A stretch of 64,000 nt of DNA from Pseudomonas sp. KUIN-1 (GTDB taxonomy: Bacteria; Pseudomonadota; Gammaproteobacteria; Pseudomonadales; Pseudomonadaceae), in assembly GCF_009176725.1 (NCBI RefSeq), contig NZ_AP020337.1:2356001-2420000 (forward strand), read 5' to 3'. The translations under genes were made by a program, and so were the position numbers. This document shows, one piece after another, positions 9,447-18,931 of the stretch; within the stretch, counting starts at the first letter, position 1; every line of letters starts with the position of its first letter. The notes under the pieces were generated by a model. It made no database searches, was not told the DNA's origin, and saw only the letters and a program-made list of their open reading frames with translations.

Positions 9447-9582
9447 CTACGCTGGAGCGTGAGGAACGCCAAGCGTGCGCAAGAGCACTATCGTGCCCAT
9501 GCTCCGCGTGGGCATGCAGTTCTGGACGCTCTGCGTCCGATTTTGAGCGCTCAGCGCGCTCATCGAACAGGACAACGAATTC
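9447..9582. repeat. Intergenic repeat remnant with three small hairpins between acnD and prpF
   Basis: The gap contains TGCCCA/TGGGCA (9494-9514), GGACGC/GCGTCC (9524-9538) and GAGCGC/GCGCTC (9545-9561) inverted repeats. Pieces such as GGAGCGTGAGGAACG and CATGCAGTTCTGGACGCTCTG resemble the tandem repeat near 61.5 kb, so this looks like a decayed member of the same intergenic family. It lies inside the prp transcript. Confidence 0.55.
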
Positions 9583-10773
9583 ATGGCTAACGCACCACAG
9601 ATCCGCATCCCGGCCACTTACATGCGCGGCGGCACCAGCAAGGGGGTGTTTTTCAGGCTGACTGATCTGCCCGAAGCTGCACAGGTTCAGGGCGCGGCGC
9701 GGGATACGCTGCTGTTGCGGGTCATCGGCAGCCCCGACCCCTATGAAAAGCAGATCGACGGCATGGGCGGGGCGACGTCGAGTACCAGCAAGAGCGTGAT
9801 TGTGTCGCGCAGCAGCAGGCCCGACCACGATGTCGATTACTTGTTCGGCCAGGTGTCCATCGACAAACCATTTGTCGACTGGAGCGGCAATTGCGGCAAC
9901 CTGTCAGCGGCCGTGGGGCCATTCGCGATCACCAATGGTCTGGTCGACCCTGAGCGCGTTCCGCAGGACGGCGTGGCGGTGGTGCGCATCTGGCAGGCCA
10001 ACATCGGCAAGACCATCATCGCTCACGTGCCGGTCAGCAACGGCGCGGTGCAGGAAACCGGCGACTTCGAGCTGGATGGCGTGACCTTCCCGGCAGCGGA
10101 AGTGCCACTGGAGTTTCTTGACCCGGCGGCGGACGAAGAGGGCGCGGGTGGCTCGATGTTTCCCACCGGCAATCTGGTGGATGATCTGCAGGTGCCCGGC
10201 ATCGGCACTTTGAAGGCAACCATGATCAATGCCGGTATTCCGACGATTTTTGTCAACGCTGCCGACATCGGCTATACCGGCACTGAGCTGCAGGGCGATA
10301 TCAACGCTGATCCGCAGGCGCTGGCCCGTCTGGAGGCCATTCGCGCCTATGGTGCGCTGCACATGGGCCTGATTGGCAGCATTGATGAAGCTGCCGCACG
10401 CCAGCACACGCCCAAAGTGGCCTTTGTCGCTGCGCCCGCCGATTACGTGGCGTCGAGTGGCAAGCCTGTCGCTGCGCAGGATATCGAGCTGCTGGTCCGC
10501 GCCGTGTCGATGGGCAAGCTGCACCACGCGATGATGGGCACGGCTGCGGTGGCCATCGGCACAGCGGCGGCCATCCCGGGCACGCTGGTCAATCTGGCCG
10601 CTGGTGGTCAGGCGCGCAGCGCAGTCAGCTTTGGCCACCCCTCCGGCACACTGCGGGTCGGCGCCCAGGCCGTTCAGGAGGGCGGTGACTGGAAAGTCAC
10701 CAAGGCCCTGATGAGCCGCAGCGCCCGCGTGCTGATGGAAGGCTGGGTGCGGGTGCCGCAGCCAGGCGTCTGA
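9583..10773 (+). CDS. prpF: 2-Methylaconitate cis-trans isomerase
   Basis: 396-residue member of the PrpF/diaminopimelate epimerase-like fold. MRGGTSKGVFF near the N terminus and GNCGNLSAAVGPFAI (about residue 105) are family signatures. It isomerises the trans-2-methylaconitate made by AcnD so that a standard aconitase can hydrate it. Last gene of the prp operon and convergent with ppsR, with only 30 nt between the two stops. Confidence 0.95.
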   Translation: MANAPQIRIPATYMRGGTSKGVFFRLTDLPEAAQVQGAARDTLLLRVIGSPDPYEKQIDGMGGATSSTSKSVIVSRSSRPDHDVDYLFGQVSIDKPFVDWSGNCGNLSAAVGPFAITNGLVDPERVPQDGVAVVRIWQANIGKTIIAHVPVSNGAVQETGDFELDGVTFPAAEVPLEFLDPAADEEGAGGSMFPTGNLVDDLQVPGIGTLKATMINAGIPTIFVNAADIGYTGTELQGDINADPQALARLEAIRAYGALHMGLIGSIDEAAARQHTPKVAFVAAPADYVASSGKPVAAQDIELLVRAVSMGKLHHAMMGTAAVAIGTAAAIPGTLVNLAAGGQARSAVSFGHPSGTLRVGAQAVQEGGDWKVTKALMSRSARVLMEGWVRVPQPGV

Positions 10774-10803
10774 GTCGTCGGTTTGACGGAATGACAGCAG
10801 CGT

Positions 10804-11622
10804 CTACTTGAAACGTCGCTCCACGCCTTTTTCGACCAGCACCTTGGCGGAGATTTCTTCCACCGAAAAATGCGTGGAGTTGATGTGTGCAATGTTCTCG
10901 CGGCGGAACAGGCTTTCCACCTCGCGCACCTCGAATTCGCACTGCGCGTAGCTGGAGTAGCGGCTGTTGGGCTTGCGCTCGTGGCGGATCGCGGTGAGGC
11001 GGTCCGGGTCGATGGTCAGGCCGAACAGTTTTTCGCGATGCTGCTTGAGCGCTGCAGGCAGTTGCAGCCTTTCCATGTCATCTTCGGTCAGCGGATAGTT
11101 GGCGGCGCGGATACCGAACTGCATGGCCATGTACAGACAGGTCGGGGTTTTGCCGCAGCGCGAGACGCCGACGAGGATGATATCGGCCTTGTCGTAATAA
11201 TGCGTCCGCGCGCCGTCATCGTTGTCCAGCGCGAAGTTGACCGCCTCGATGCGCTCCATGTAATTGGAGTTATGCCCGATGGAATGCGATTTACCCACGG
11301 AGTAGGACGAGTGTGAACTAAGCTCCTGCTCCAGCGGGGCCAGGAAGGTCGAAAAGATATCGATCATGAAGCCATTGGACGTTGCCAGAATCTCGCGAAT
11401 GTCCTGATTGACGATGGTATCGAAGATGATCGGCCGCACATCGTCCTTGTCGGCGGCATTATTGATTTGTTGTACCATCGCCCGCGCCTTCTCGACGCTG
11501 TCGATATAGGGCCTGGTGAACTTGTTGAAGGTAATGTTTTCAAATTGTGCCAACAGGCTCTGGCCCAGGGTTTCGGCGGTGATACCCGTGCCGTCCGAGA
11601 TGAAGAAAGCGGATCGTTTCAT
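10804..11622 (-). CDS. ppsR: PEP synthase regulatory protein (bifunctional kinase/pyrophosphorylase)
   Basis: 272 residues, DUF299 family. The P-loop [15 protein letters not shown] is clear at about residue 150-165. The family phosphorylates a threonine of PEP synthase with ADP as donor and removes it by phosphorolysis, switching the enzyme off and on. Its place divergent from ppsA supports PEP synthase, not pyruvate phosphate dikinase, as target. Confidence 0.94.
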
Positions 11623-11844
11623 TTTTGCCCCAGGCCTTAAGCAGTTGACGAATTCTGGCTATCATAGGCGTGCTGGCCGGTCCTGAGAGCCCGCAGTTCA
11701 GCTTTTTTGCACGCATGCTTTTCGAACACTCGGTTTTGCACGCCCGATCTGTACGTCCGGGCAGACACGCCTGAAGCCACACCGCATGTGGCGCAGGTGA
11801 ATGAGCTTTTCCCAACAACAAACACAGTTAGTGGAGAGATCACC

Positions 11845-14220
11845 TTGGTAGAGTACGTAGTTTCCCTCGATAAGCTCGGCGTCCATGATGTAGAGCACGT
11901 GGGGGGCAAAAACTCGTCCCTCGGCGAGATGATCAGCAACCTCGCAGGTGCTGGTGTTTCGGTGCCCGGCGGCTTCGCGACTACCGCCCAGGCTTACCGT
12001 GACTTTCTCGAGCTCAGCGGCCTGAACGAGCAGATCCATGCGGCGCTGGACGCCCTTGACGTCGATGATGTCAACGCGTTGGCCCGCACCGGTGCGCAGA
12101 TTCGTCAGTGGATCATGGAGGCCGAGTTCCCCGAGCAGCTCAACGCCCAGATCCGTACTGCGTTTGCCGAGCTCTCTGCCGGTAATCCGAACCTGGCCGT
12201 GGCCGTGCGTTCCTCCGCAACGGCCGAAGACTTGCCGGATGCCTCGTTCGCCGGCCAGCAGGAGACCTTCCTGAACATCCGCGGCGTCGAGAACGTGATC
12301 CGTGCCGCCAAGGAAGTCTTCGCTTCACTGTTCAACGACCGTGCGATTTCCTACCGCGTACACCAGGGCTTCGACCACAAGCTGGTCGCGCTGTCTGCGG
12401 GTGTGCAGCGCATGGTGCGCTCCGAAACCGGTACGGCCGGTGTCATGTTCACCCTCGACACCGAGTCCGGTTTCCGCGATGTGGTGTTCATCACCGGTGC
12501 CTACGGTCTGGGCGAGACGGTCGTGCAGGGCGCCGTCAACCCCGACGAATTCTACGTGCACAAGGACACGCTGGCGGCTGGTCGCCCGGCGATCCTGCGT
12601 CGCAATCTGGGCAGCAAGGCGATCAAGATGATTTACGGCGAAGAAGCCAAGGCCGGTCGTTCGGTCAAGGTGATCGACGTCGAGCCTGCCGATCGTGCAC
12701 GTTTCTGTCTGAGCGATGCCGAAGTGTCCGAACTGGCCAAACAGGCGATGATCATCGAGAAGCACTACAAGTGCCCGATGGACATCGAGTGGGCCAAGGA
12801 CGGTGACGACGGCAAGCTGTACATCGTCCAGGCACGTCCGGAAACGGTGAAGAGCCGTGCGTCGGCCAACGTCATGGAACGCTATCTGCTCAAGGAGACC
12901 GGCAAGGTGCTGGTCGAAGGCCGTGCCATCGGTCAGCGCATCGGCGCGGGCAAGGTGCGTATCATCAAGGACGTGTCCGAGATGGACAAGGTCCAGCCCG
13001 GTGACGTGCTGGTGTCGGACATGACCGACCCGGACTGGGAACCGGTGATGAAGCGCGCCAGCGCAATCGTCACCAACCGTGGCGGTCGTACCTGCCACGC
13101 CGCGATCATCGCCCGTGAGCTGGGCATCCCGGCAGTGGTCGGCTGCGGCAACGCCACGCATACCCTTCAGGATGGCCAGGGTGTCACGGTTTCCTGTGCA
13201 GAGGGCGACACCGGTTATATCTTCGAAGGCGAGCTGGGCTTCGACATCAAGACCAACTCGGTCGATGCCATGCCTGATCTGCCGTTCAAGATCATGATGA
13301 ACGTCGGCAACCCGGACCGTGCCTTTGATTTCGCCCAGTTGCCCAATGCCGGTGTCGGCCTGGCGCGTCTGGAGTTCATCATCAACCGCATGATCGGCGT
13401 GCACCCCAAGGCGCTGCTCAACTATTCGGTGCTGCCACCGGAAATCAAGGAAAGCGTCGACAAGCGCATCGCCGGTTACGACGATCCGGTCGGTTTCTAT
13501 GTCGACAAGCTGGTCGAGGGCATCAGCACTCTGGCCGCCGCGTTCACGCCGAAAAAAGTCATCGTGCGCCTCTCGGACTTCAAGTCCAACGAGTACGCGA
13601 ACCTGATCGGCGGCAAGCTCTACGAGCCCGAAGAAGAAAACCCGATGCTGGGCTTCCGCGGTGCGTCGCGCTATATCAGCGAGAACTTCCGTGACTGCTT
13701 CGAGCTGGAGTGCCGTGCGCTCAAGCGTGTGCGCGAGGAGATGGGCCTGACCAACGTCGAGATCATGGTGCCGTTCGTCCGCACCCTGGGCGAGGCGAGC
13801 CAGGTCATCGATCTGCTGGCCGCCAACGGCCTGAAGCGTGGCGAAAACGGCCTGCGCATCATCATGATGTGCGAGCTGCCGTCCAATGCGATTCTGGCGG
13901 AAGAGTTCCTCGAGTACTTCGACGGCTTCTCCATCGGCTCCAACGACCTGACCCAGCTGACGCTCGGTCTCGACCGTGACTCCGGTGTGATCGCTCACCT
14001 GTTCGACGAGCGTAACCCGGCGGTCAAGAAGCTGCTGTCCAACGCCATTCAGGCGTGCAACAAGGCCGGCAAGTACATCGGCATCTGCGGGCAGGGGCCT
14101 TCCGATCACCCGGATCTGGCGCGCTGGCTGATGGATCAGGGCATCGAGAGTGTCTCGCTCAACCCCGATTCGGTACTGGAGACCTGGTTCTTCCTCGCCG
14201 AGGCACAGGCGCCTGTCTGA
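11845..14220 (+). CDS. ppsA: Phosphoenolpyruvate synthase
   Basis: Converts pyruvate and ATP to PEP, AMP and phosphate for gluconeogenesis. 791 residues: N-terminal ATP-grasp domain ([11 protein letters not shown]...[20 protein letters not shown]), central phospho-histidine domain ([23 protein letters not shown]) and C-terminal PEP/pyruvate barrel ([19 protein letters not shown]). I chose the TTG at 11845: GGAGAG lies about 6 nt upstream and the protein then starts [18 protein letters not shown], the normal N terminus. The frame stays open upstream to 11707 but that extension is not family-like. Pyruvate from PrpB upstream is a plausible substrate in propionate growth. Confidence 0.96.
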   Translation: MVEYVVSLDKLGVHDVEHVGGKNSSLGEMISNLAGAGVSVPGGFATTAQAYRDFLELSGLNEQIHAALDALDVDDVNALARTGAQIRQWIMEAEFPEQLNAQIRTAFAELSAGNPNLAVAVRSSATAEDLPDASFAGQQETFLNIRGVENVIRAAKEVFASLFNDRAISYRVHQGFDHKLVALSAGVQRMVRSETGTAGVMFTLDTESGFRDVVFITGAYGLGETVVQGAVNPDEFYVHKDTLAAGRPAILRRNLGSKAIKMIYGEEAKAGRSVKVIDVEPADRARFCLSDAEVSELAKQAMIIEKHYKCPMDIEWAKDGDDGKLYIVQARPETVKSRASANVMERYLLKETGKVLVEGRAIGQRIGAGKVRIIKDVSEMDKVQPGDVLVSDMTDPDWEPVMKRASAIVTNRGGRTCHAAIIARELGIPAVVGCGNATHTLQDGQGVTVSCAEGDTGYIFEGELGFDIKTNSVDAMPDLPFKIMMNVGNPDRAFDFAQLPNAGVGLARLEFIINRMIGVHPKALLNYSVLPPEIKESVDKRIAGYDDPVGFYVDKLVEGISTLAAAFTPKKVIVRLSDFKSNEYANLIGGKLYEPEEENPMLGFRGASRYISENFRDCFELECRALKRVREEMGLTNVEIMVPFVRTLGEASQVIDLLAANGLKRGENGLRIIMMCELPSNAILAEEFLEYFDGFSIGSNDLTQLTLGLDRDSGVIAHLFDERNPAVKKLLSNAIQACNKAGKYIGICGQGPSDHPDLARWLMDQGIESVSLNPDSVLETWFFLAEAQAPV

Positions 14221-14318
14221 CAGGCGGCGGCTCGCCTGAGGCGCATTCCTCGCAACACCGGGCTGCCGTGTGACGCGAACGCGGCCTGAGCCGTCATGTG
14301 GTTCAGGTGTTTGAATGA

Positions 14319-14346
14319 GGCGGTTTCTTCGGAAGCCGCCTTTTTT
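14319..14346 (+). terminator. Rho-independent terminator after ppsA
   Basis: GGCGGTTTC, loop TTCG, GAAGCCGCC, then six T: a 9-bp stem (one G-U pair) with a UUCG tetraloop, about 100 nt after the ppsA stop. Confidence 0.85.
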
Positions 14347-14412
14347 ATGGCGCACCGCGAGACCCCGGAGCGCGTGGTTTCATCCCGTCTGTCAAACCAG
14401 ATAAAGAGTGAT

Positions 14413-15402
14413 ATGCAGAGCAGCAGCCAGCTTTTTCCCGTGGCCTTGATCAGCGCCGAGCGTCGTGGCGATCTGGTCGAGGACGTCTACCGTCTCAAAC
14501 CTGCCAACAGTCCCGACGCCAGTGTCGAACTCGCGGTAACCCGGCTGGGGCGGGCCGATCAGCCCGACGTGCGTGGCACTCCGGTCATCCTGCTGCATGG
14601 CAGCTTTTCCAACCGGCGTTTCTGGTATTCGCCCAAGGGCATCGGTCTGGGCGCGTATCTGGCGCGTGCCGGTTATGACGTGTGGATTCCTGAAATGCGC
14701 GGCCATGGCCTGTCGGCTCGCAACCTGAGTTACCGCAGCAATTGCGTGGCGGACTACGCGCGTTTCGATTTGCCAGCCATTGCCGCGTTCATCGTCGAGC
14801 AAAGTGGCCAGATACCGCACTGGATCGGCCATTCGCTGGGCGGCACGAGCCTGGCGGCAGCCTTGGGCGGTCAGTACCTGGGGGCTGATACTGCGGCGTC
14901 CGTGGCGCTGTTCGGCAGCCAGGTCAGCCGCACCTACTGGCCGCTGAAAGTCCCGCCCCTGCAATGGTCTGCGAAGTGGCTGCTGAGGTCCTTCGAGCAT
15001 ATCTCCGGACCGCGTTTCAAGCGCGGGCCGGAAGACGAGCCGATTGGCCTGGTTCTGGAAAGCATGCGTTGGCACGGGTTGTTCGGGCGTTTCGGTGAGC
15101 GTGACAACAACTGGTGGGCAGGGTTGAGCGCGGTTCAGGTGCCGCTTCTGGCTGTCGCTGCGGCGGGCGACCATCAGGATCCGGTGTGGGCTTGCCGTGA
15201 GCTGTTCGAGCAGATCGGCAGCGCGCACAGGCAGTTTCTCTGCCTGAGCCGTGAACACGGCTTCAGCGAGGATTTCGACCATGTGCAGATGCTGGTCAGC
15301 AAGGCCGCGCAGCAGCAGGTCTGGCCGCGGGTGATCGAGTGGCTGGGCGAGCGGTCCGTTCCTGAACAGGTTGCAGAGTTTCAGGTCGCGGTGGGCAGTT
15401 AG
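14413..15402 (+). CDS. Alpha/beta hydrolase
   Basis: 329 residues of the alpha/beta-hydrolase fold. Visible are the oxyanion region VILLHGSFSNRRFW, the nucleophile elbow IGHSLGGTS (Ser in GHSLG), and a late acid/His segment (AAGDHQDPVWA, SREHGFSEDFDHVQM). The ATG at 14413 follows the ppsA terminator; a longer in-frame reading would start inside it. The closest description is a lipase-like or polyester-type hydrolase, but the substrate cannot be read from the sequence. Confidence 0.8.
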   Translation: MQSSSQLFPVALISAERRGDLVEDVYRLKPANSPDASVELAVTRLGRADQPDVRGTPVILLHGSFSNRRFWYSPKGIGLGAYLARAGYDVWIPEMRGHGLSARNLSYRSNCVADYARFDLPAIAAFIVEQSGQIPHWIGHSLGGTSLAAALGGQYLGADTAASVALFGSQVSRTYWPLKVPPLQWSAKWLLRSFEHISGPRFKRGPEDEPIGLVLESMRWHGLFGRFGERDNNWWAGLSAVQVPLLAVAAAGDHQDPVWACRELFEQIGSAHRQFLCLSREHGFSEDFDHVQMLVSKAAQQQVWPRVIEWLGERSVPEQVAEFQVAVGS

Positions 15403-15496
15403 CCGTTAAAGTCGCTATGGTTACCGTCAGCCGGTCGTGTCTATTTCAATGTCTGTATCAAGCGCGACCTCATAGCCGATGACAGGAGTTGCCCCC

Positions 15497-15985
15497 ATGC
15501 ATTACCTCACCCCCGATCTGTGTGACGCCTATCCGGACCTGATTCAGGTCGTGGAGCCGATGTTCAGCAATTTTGGCGGCCGCGATTCGTTTGGTGGCCA
15601 GATCGTCACGCTGAAATGTTTCGAGGACAACTCCAAGGTCAGGGAGCAAGTCGAGCTCGACGGCAAGGGCAAGGTGCTGGTCGTCGACGGCGGCGGTTCG
15701 CTGCGTTGCGCGCTGCTGGGTGACATGCTGGCAGACAAGGCTGCAAAGAACGGCTGGGAAGGCATGTTGATCTACGGCTGCATCCGCGACGTGGATGTCA
15801 TCGCCCAGACCGACCTGGGTGTCCAGGCGCTCGCCAGTCATCCGAAGAAAACCGAGAGGCGCGGCATAGGCGAGCTGAATGTGCCGGTGACCTTTGGCGG
15901 CGTGACGTTCCGCCCGGGTGAGTACCTGTACGCCGACAACAATGGCGTCATCATTTCCCCATCAACCCTGACCATGCCGGAATAA
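15497..15985 (+). CDS. rraA: Ribonuclease E activity regulator RraA family protein
   Basis: 162 residues. [23 protein letters not shown] at the N terminus, then [24 protein letters not shown] and [20 protein letters not shown] match RraA, which binds and inhibits RNase E. The same fold also occurs in HMG/CHA aldolases, so aldolase activity is possible, but the length fits RraA. AGGAG lies 8 nt before the ATG. Followed after 11 nt by zntB in the same direction. Confidence 0.9.
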   Translation: MHYLTPDLCDAYPDLIQVVEPMFSNFGGRDSFGGQIVTLKCFEDNSKVREQVELDGKGKVLVVDGGGSLRCALLGDMLADKAAKNGWEGMLIYGCIRDVDVIAQTDLGVQALASHPKKTERRGIGELNVPVTFGGVTFRPGEYLYADNNGVIISPSTLTMPE

Positions 15986-15996
15986 GCGAAGTATCC

Positions 15997-16992
15997 ATGT
16001 TCGATGAAGCAAACGCGCAGTGGGGGCTGGTTCATGCCCTCGTTTTGGACGGTAAGGGTGGGGCGCGTTTCATCGCTCGAACCGAATTGCAGGACCTTGC
16101 GTTGCAGCCAGAGGAAAGCCTCTGGCTGCATTGGGACCGCAGCCACCCGCAGACACATGCATGGCTGCGTACCGGCAGCGGTCTGAGCGAGTTTGCCTGC
16201 GACCTGTTGCTGGAAGAGAACACCCGGCCGCGCTTGCTGCCGTTGCCGGAGCAGGAACTGCTGCTGTTTCTGCGCGGTGTGAATCTGAATCCCGGTGCCG
16301 AGCCGGAAGACATGGTCTCGGTGCGTATCTTCGCCGCCGCGCAGCGGGTGATCTCGCTGCGCCTGCGTCCGCTGCGTGCCACCGAGGAACTGATTGAGCT
16401 ACTGGGGCAGGGCAAAGGCCCGAAGGGCGCCTCGGAGCTGATCCTGCACCTGGCGCAGCACCTCACTGACAAGGTTCAGGATCTGGTGGGTGAACTGACC
16501 GAAATGGTCGATGAAGAGGAAGAAAAGAACGACGCCGACGAACGGTACAATCCCGAGCATGGCAAGCTGCTGCACATCCGTCGACGCGCTGCCGGCCTGC
16601 GTCGGTTCCTTGGGCCGCAGCGAGATATTTATGGTCAGCTTTCACGCATCAAGCTGTCCTGGTTTGCCCATGACGACGCTGATTACTGGAATGAGCTGAA
16701 CAACAGCCTGACCCGTTATCTGGAAGAGCTCGAGCTGACCCGCGAGCGGGTGGGGCTGCTGCTGGAGTCCGAGGACCGGCGCCTGCGCGAGCACATGAAC
16801 CGCACCATGTACCGCTTCGGGATCATTACCTGTATCTTTCTGCCGATGAGTTTTCTCACCGGTCTGCTGGGTATCAACGTTGGCGGCATTCCGGGTTCGG
16901 CCAGTTCGTACGGCTTTCTGGTGGCCTGTCTGCTGATCGTCGCACTGGGCGCAGGGCAGTGGTGGCTGTTCCGCCGTTTGCGTTGGGTATAG
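15997..16992 (+). CDS. zntB: Zinc transporter ZntB (CorA superfamily)
   Basis: 331 residues with a large cytoplasmic N-terminal domain, a charged coiled-coil segment (EMVDEEEEKNDADERYNPEHG) and two C-terminal membrane helices (YRFGIITCIFLPMSFLTGLL and YGFLVACLLIVALGAGQWWL). The loop motif after the first helix is GIN, as in ZntB, rather than the GMN of magnesium CorA. Inner membrane protein; the direction of zinc transport in this family is debated. Confidence 0.88.
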   Translation: MFDEANAQWGLVHALVLDGKGGARFIARTELQDLALQPEESLWLHWDRSHPQTHAWLRTGSGLSEFACDLLLEENTRPRLLPLPEQELLLFLRGVNLNPGAEPEDMVSVRIFAAAQRVISLRLRPLRATEELIELLGQGKGPKGASELILHLAQHLTDKVQDLVGELTEMVDEEEEKNDADERYNPEHGKLLHIRRRAAGLRRFLGPQRDIYGQLSRIKLSWFAHDDADYWNELNNSLTRYLEELELTRERVGLLLESEDRRLREHMNRTMYRFGIITCIFLPMSFLTGLLGINVGGIPGSASSYGFLVACLLIVALGAGQWWLFRRLRWV

Positions 16993-17077
16993 GGCGAGCC
17001 TGGATGGTTATTTGGCGAGCCTGTGTGACTTGTTGTTTTCGCGTCGCGTCTTTGAATGACATTACGTGAGGTGCCTG

Positions 17078-17326
17078 ATGCACGATCCGTTTGAAGAATC
17101 TTTACGCGACATGCTCAATTCTTCATCCTCCAGCCGGGATGATGATGCATGTCTGGGACGCGTCCTGAAGACCGCCAATCGCCAGGTCGGCGCTGGTGTG
17201 TTGTTCGGGCTGCTGGGCCGCTGGTCAGAGGCGCTTATGATTGCCGTGAACAACGGCTCGGCCCACGTCTCTCCCGTTTCTCGTCGCACCACGAGTGGTG
17301 CGCGTTCTATCGATAAGGCTGATTGA
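17078..17326 (+). CDS. crfX: Small protein CrfX, first gene of the crfX-cmpX-sigX-oprF block
   Basis: 82 residues, no signal peptide; a serine/aspartate-rich N terminus and a glycine-rich centre (RQVGAGVLFGLLGRWSEALM). Recognised from its position directly before cmpX, sigX and oprF; the function is unknown. The ATG at 17078 has GTGAGGTG upstream. cmpX starts 2 nt after its stop, so the two are co-transcribed. Confidence 0.8.
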   Translation: MHDPFEESLRDMLNSSSSSRDDDACLGRVLKTANRQVGAGVLFGLLGRWSEALMIAVNNGSAHVSPVSRRTTSGARSIDKAD

Positions 17327-17328
17327 GC

Positions 17329-18153
17329 ATGGAATTGAATCTCTGGACCCAGAGCCTTCTTGCTGCAATGACTGCATTGTGGACCAAAGTCGCAAACTTC
17401 ATTCCCAACCTGTTCGGCGCCCTGGTTGTGGTGCTGCTCGGTTTTGTCGTCGCCAAGCTGCTCGACGCACTGCTCTCCAAATTGCTGGCCAAGCTGGGCC
17501 TTGATCGTCTGGTCGGCGGTACCGGCCTGACCAAGATTATCGGCCGCGCTGGCGTCAAGGTGCCGGTCTCCACGCTGATCGGCAAGGTCGTCTACTGGTT
17601 CGTTCTGCTTATATTTCTCGTATCGGCCGCTGAATCATTGGGCCTGCAGAGGGTCTCAGCCACGCTGGACATGCTGGCGCTGTATTTGCCCAAGGTATTT
17701 GGTGCCGCGCTGGTTCTACTGGTCGGAGTGCTGCTGGCGCAACTGGTCAATGGCCTGGTGCGCGGCGCTGCTGAAGGCGTAGGGATCGATTACTCTGCCG
17801 GCCTGGGGCGAATTGCCCAGGGGCTGGTCATCATCATCAGTATTTCGGTTGCCATCAGCCAGCTCGAGGTCAAAACCGACCTGCTGAACCACGTTATCGT
17901 GATTGCGCTGATTACCGTTGGTCTGACAGTGGCGCTTGCCTTGGGCCTCGGCAGTCGCGAAATTGCCGGGCAGATCATTGCCGGAATCTACGTCCGTGAA
18001 CTGTTTCAGGTCGGGCAGCAGGTCCAGATAGGGGATACAGAAGGGCAGATCGAGGAAATCGGTACGGTCAAGACAACGCTACTGACAGACGAGGGGGAGC
18101 TGGTGTCGTTTTCCAATCGCATCCTGCTCGAGCAGAGAGTAAGCAGCCGTTAA
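17329..18153 (+). CDS. cmpX: MscS-family small-conductance mechanosensitive channel CmpX
   Basis: 274 residues with about five hydrophobic helices, including LFGALVVVLLGFVVAKLLDALL, VVYWFVLLIFLVSAA and VIVIALITVGLTVALALGLGS, then the conserved beta domain (GQQVQIGDTEGQIEEIGTVKTTLLTDEGELVSFSN) of MscS-like channels. Start ATG at 17329; a TTG two codons earlier is in frame. Lies directly upstream of sigX, and family knowledge links it to envelope stress and SigX activity. Confidence 0.9.
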   Translation: MELNLWTQSLLAAMTALWTKVANFIPNLFGALVVVLLGFVVAKLLDALLSKLLAKLGLDRLVGGTGLTKIIGRAGVKVPVSTLIGKVVYWFVLLIFLVSAAESLGLQRVSATLDMLALYLPKVFGAALVLLVGVLLAQLVNGLVRGAAEGVGIDYSAGLGRIAQGLVIIISISVAISQLEVKTDLLNHVIVIALITVGLTVALALGLGSREIAGQIIAGIYVRELFQVGQQVQIGDTEGQIEEIGTVKTTLLTDEGELVSFSNRILLEQRVSSR

Positions 18154-18235
18154 GCGGTTAACCTGCTAATGTATGCCGCCAGGTTGCCGATACAGGCCAT
18201 GGCGGACATTGACCTGACTGTCGGCAAGATTTGTT

Positions 18236-18826
18236 TTGAATAAACCTCAACCGTTTTCGACGCGCTATGATCCACACGAGCTCTCAGACGAGGAGCTGGT
18301 TGCGCGCGCCCACGTTGAGCTGTTCAATGTGACGCGGGCCTACGAAGAATTGATGCGCCGTTACCAGAGAACACTTTTTAACGTCTGTGCACGTTATCTG
18401 GGGAACGATCGCGACGCTGACGATGTCTGTCAGGAGGTGATGCTTAAAGTGTTGTATGGGTTGAAAAATTTTGAAGGTAAATCTAAATTTAAAACCTGGC
18501 TGTACAGCATCACCTACAATGAATGCATCACGCAGTACAGGAAGGAACGGCGTAAGCGTCGCTTGATGGACGCGCTGAGTCTGGATCCACTTGAGGAAGC
18601 GTCGGAAGAAAAGGCGCCCAAACCTGAAGAACGGGGCGGACTTGATCGCTGGCTTGTGTATGTGAACCCGATCGATCGGGAGATTCTGGTCCTGCGGTTT
18701 GTTGCAGAACTTGAATTCCAGGAAATCGCTGACATCATGCACATGGGCTTGAGCGCAACGAAAATGCGTTACAAGCGGGCTTTAGATAAATTACGAGAGA
18801 AATTTGCGGGAATCGCCGAAACTTAA
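18236..18826 (+). CDS. sigX: ECF sigma factor SigX
   Basis: 196 residues with region 2 (YEELMRRYQRTLFNVCARYL, DADDVCQEVMLKVL, FKTWLYSITYNECI) and region 4 (DREILVLRFVAELEFQEIADIMHMGLSATKMRYKRAL). It starts with TTG at 18236, and the N terminus MNKPQPFSTRYDP fits the known protein. SigX drives oprF and fatty-acid/envelope genes. No anti-sigma gene is adjacent, in line with this unusual ECF type. Confidence 0.94.
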   Translation: MNKPQPFSTRYDPHELSDEELVARAHVELFNVTRAYEELMRRYQRTLFNVCARYLGNDRDADDVCQEVMLKVLYGLKNFEGKSKFKTWLYSITYNECITQYRKERRKRRLMDALSLDPLEEASEEKAPKPEERGGLDRWLVYVNPIDREILVLRFVAELEFQEIADIMHMGLSATKMRYKRALDKLREKFAGIAET

Positions 18827-18931
18827 TACGGTGCAAATATCTCTAACAAACTGGCAAGGTCTGGTAGACTTGCCGCTGAGTTGTCCCCCTGTGTGGGACT
18901 GCTTAATAATCATCAGATGGGGATTTAACGG
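18827..18931 (+). promoter_or_regulatory. oprF leader with hairpin
   Basis: The gap between sigX and oprF holds an imperfect inverted repeat at 18853-18874 (GGCAAGGTCT/AGACTTGCC, one bulged G) with no T-run, and a GTCCC/GGGAC pair just after. oprF is expected to have its own strong promoter and a long stable leader; I cannot place the -35/-10 with confidence. Confidence 0.4.

Noticed and set aside
11707..11844. N-terminal extension of ppsA to an upstream ATG
   Set aside because: The 46 extra residues are unlike PEP synthases; the TTG at 11845 has a good ribosome site and gives the normal start.
12325..14355. 676-codon open frame antisense to ppsA
   Set aside because: Shadow of a GC-rich, strongly codon-biased gene; composition rich in Asp, His, Arg and Gln with no family features, while the plus strand is certain ppsA.
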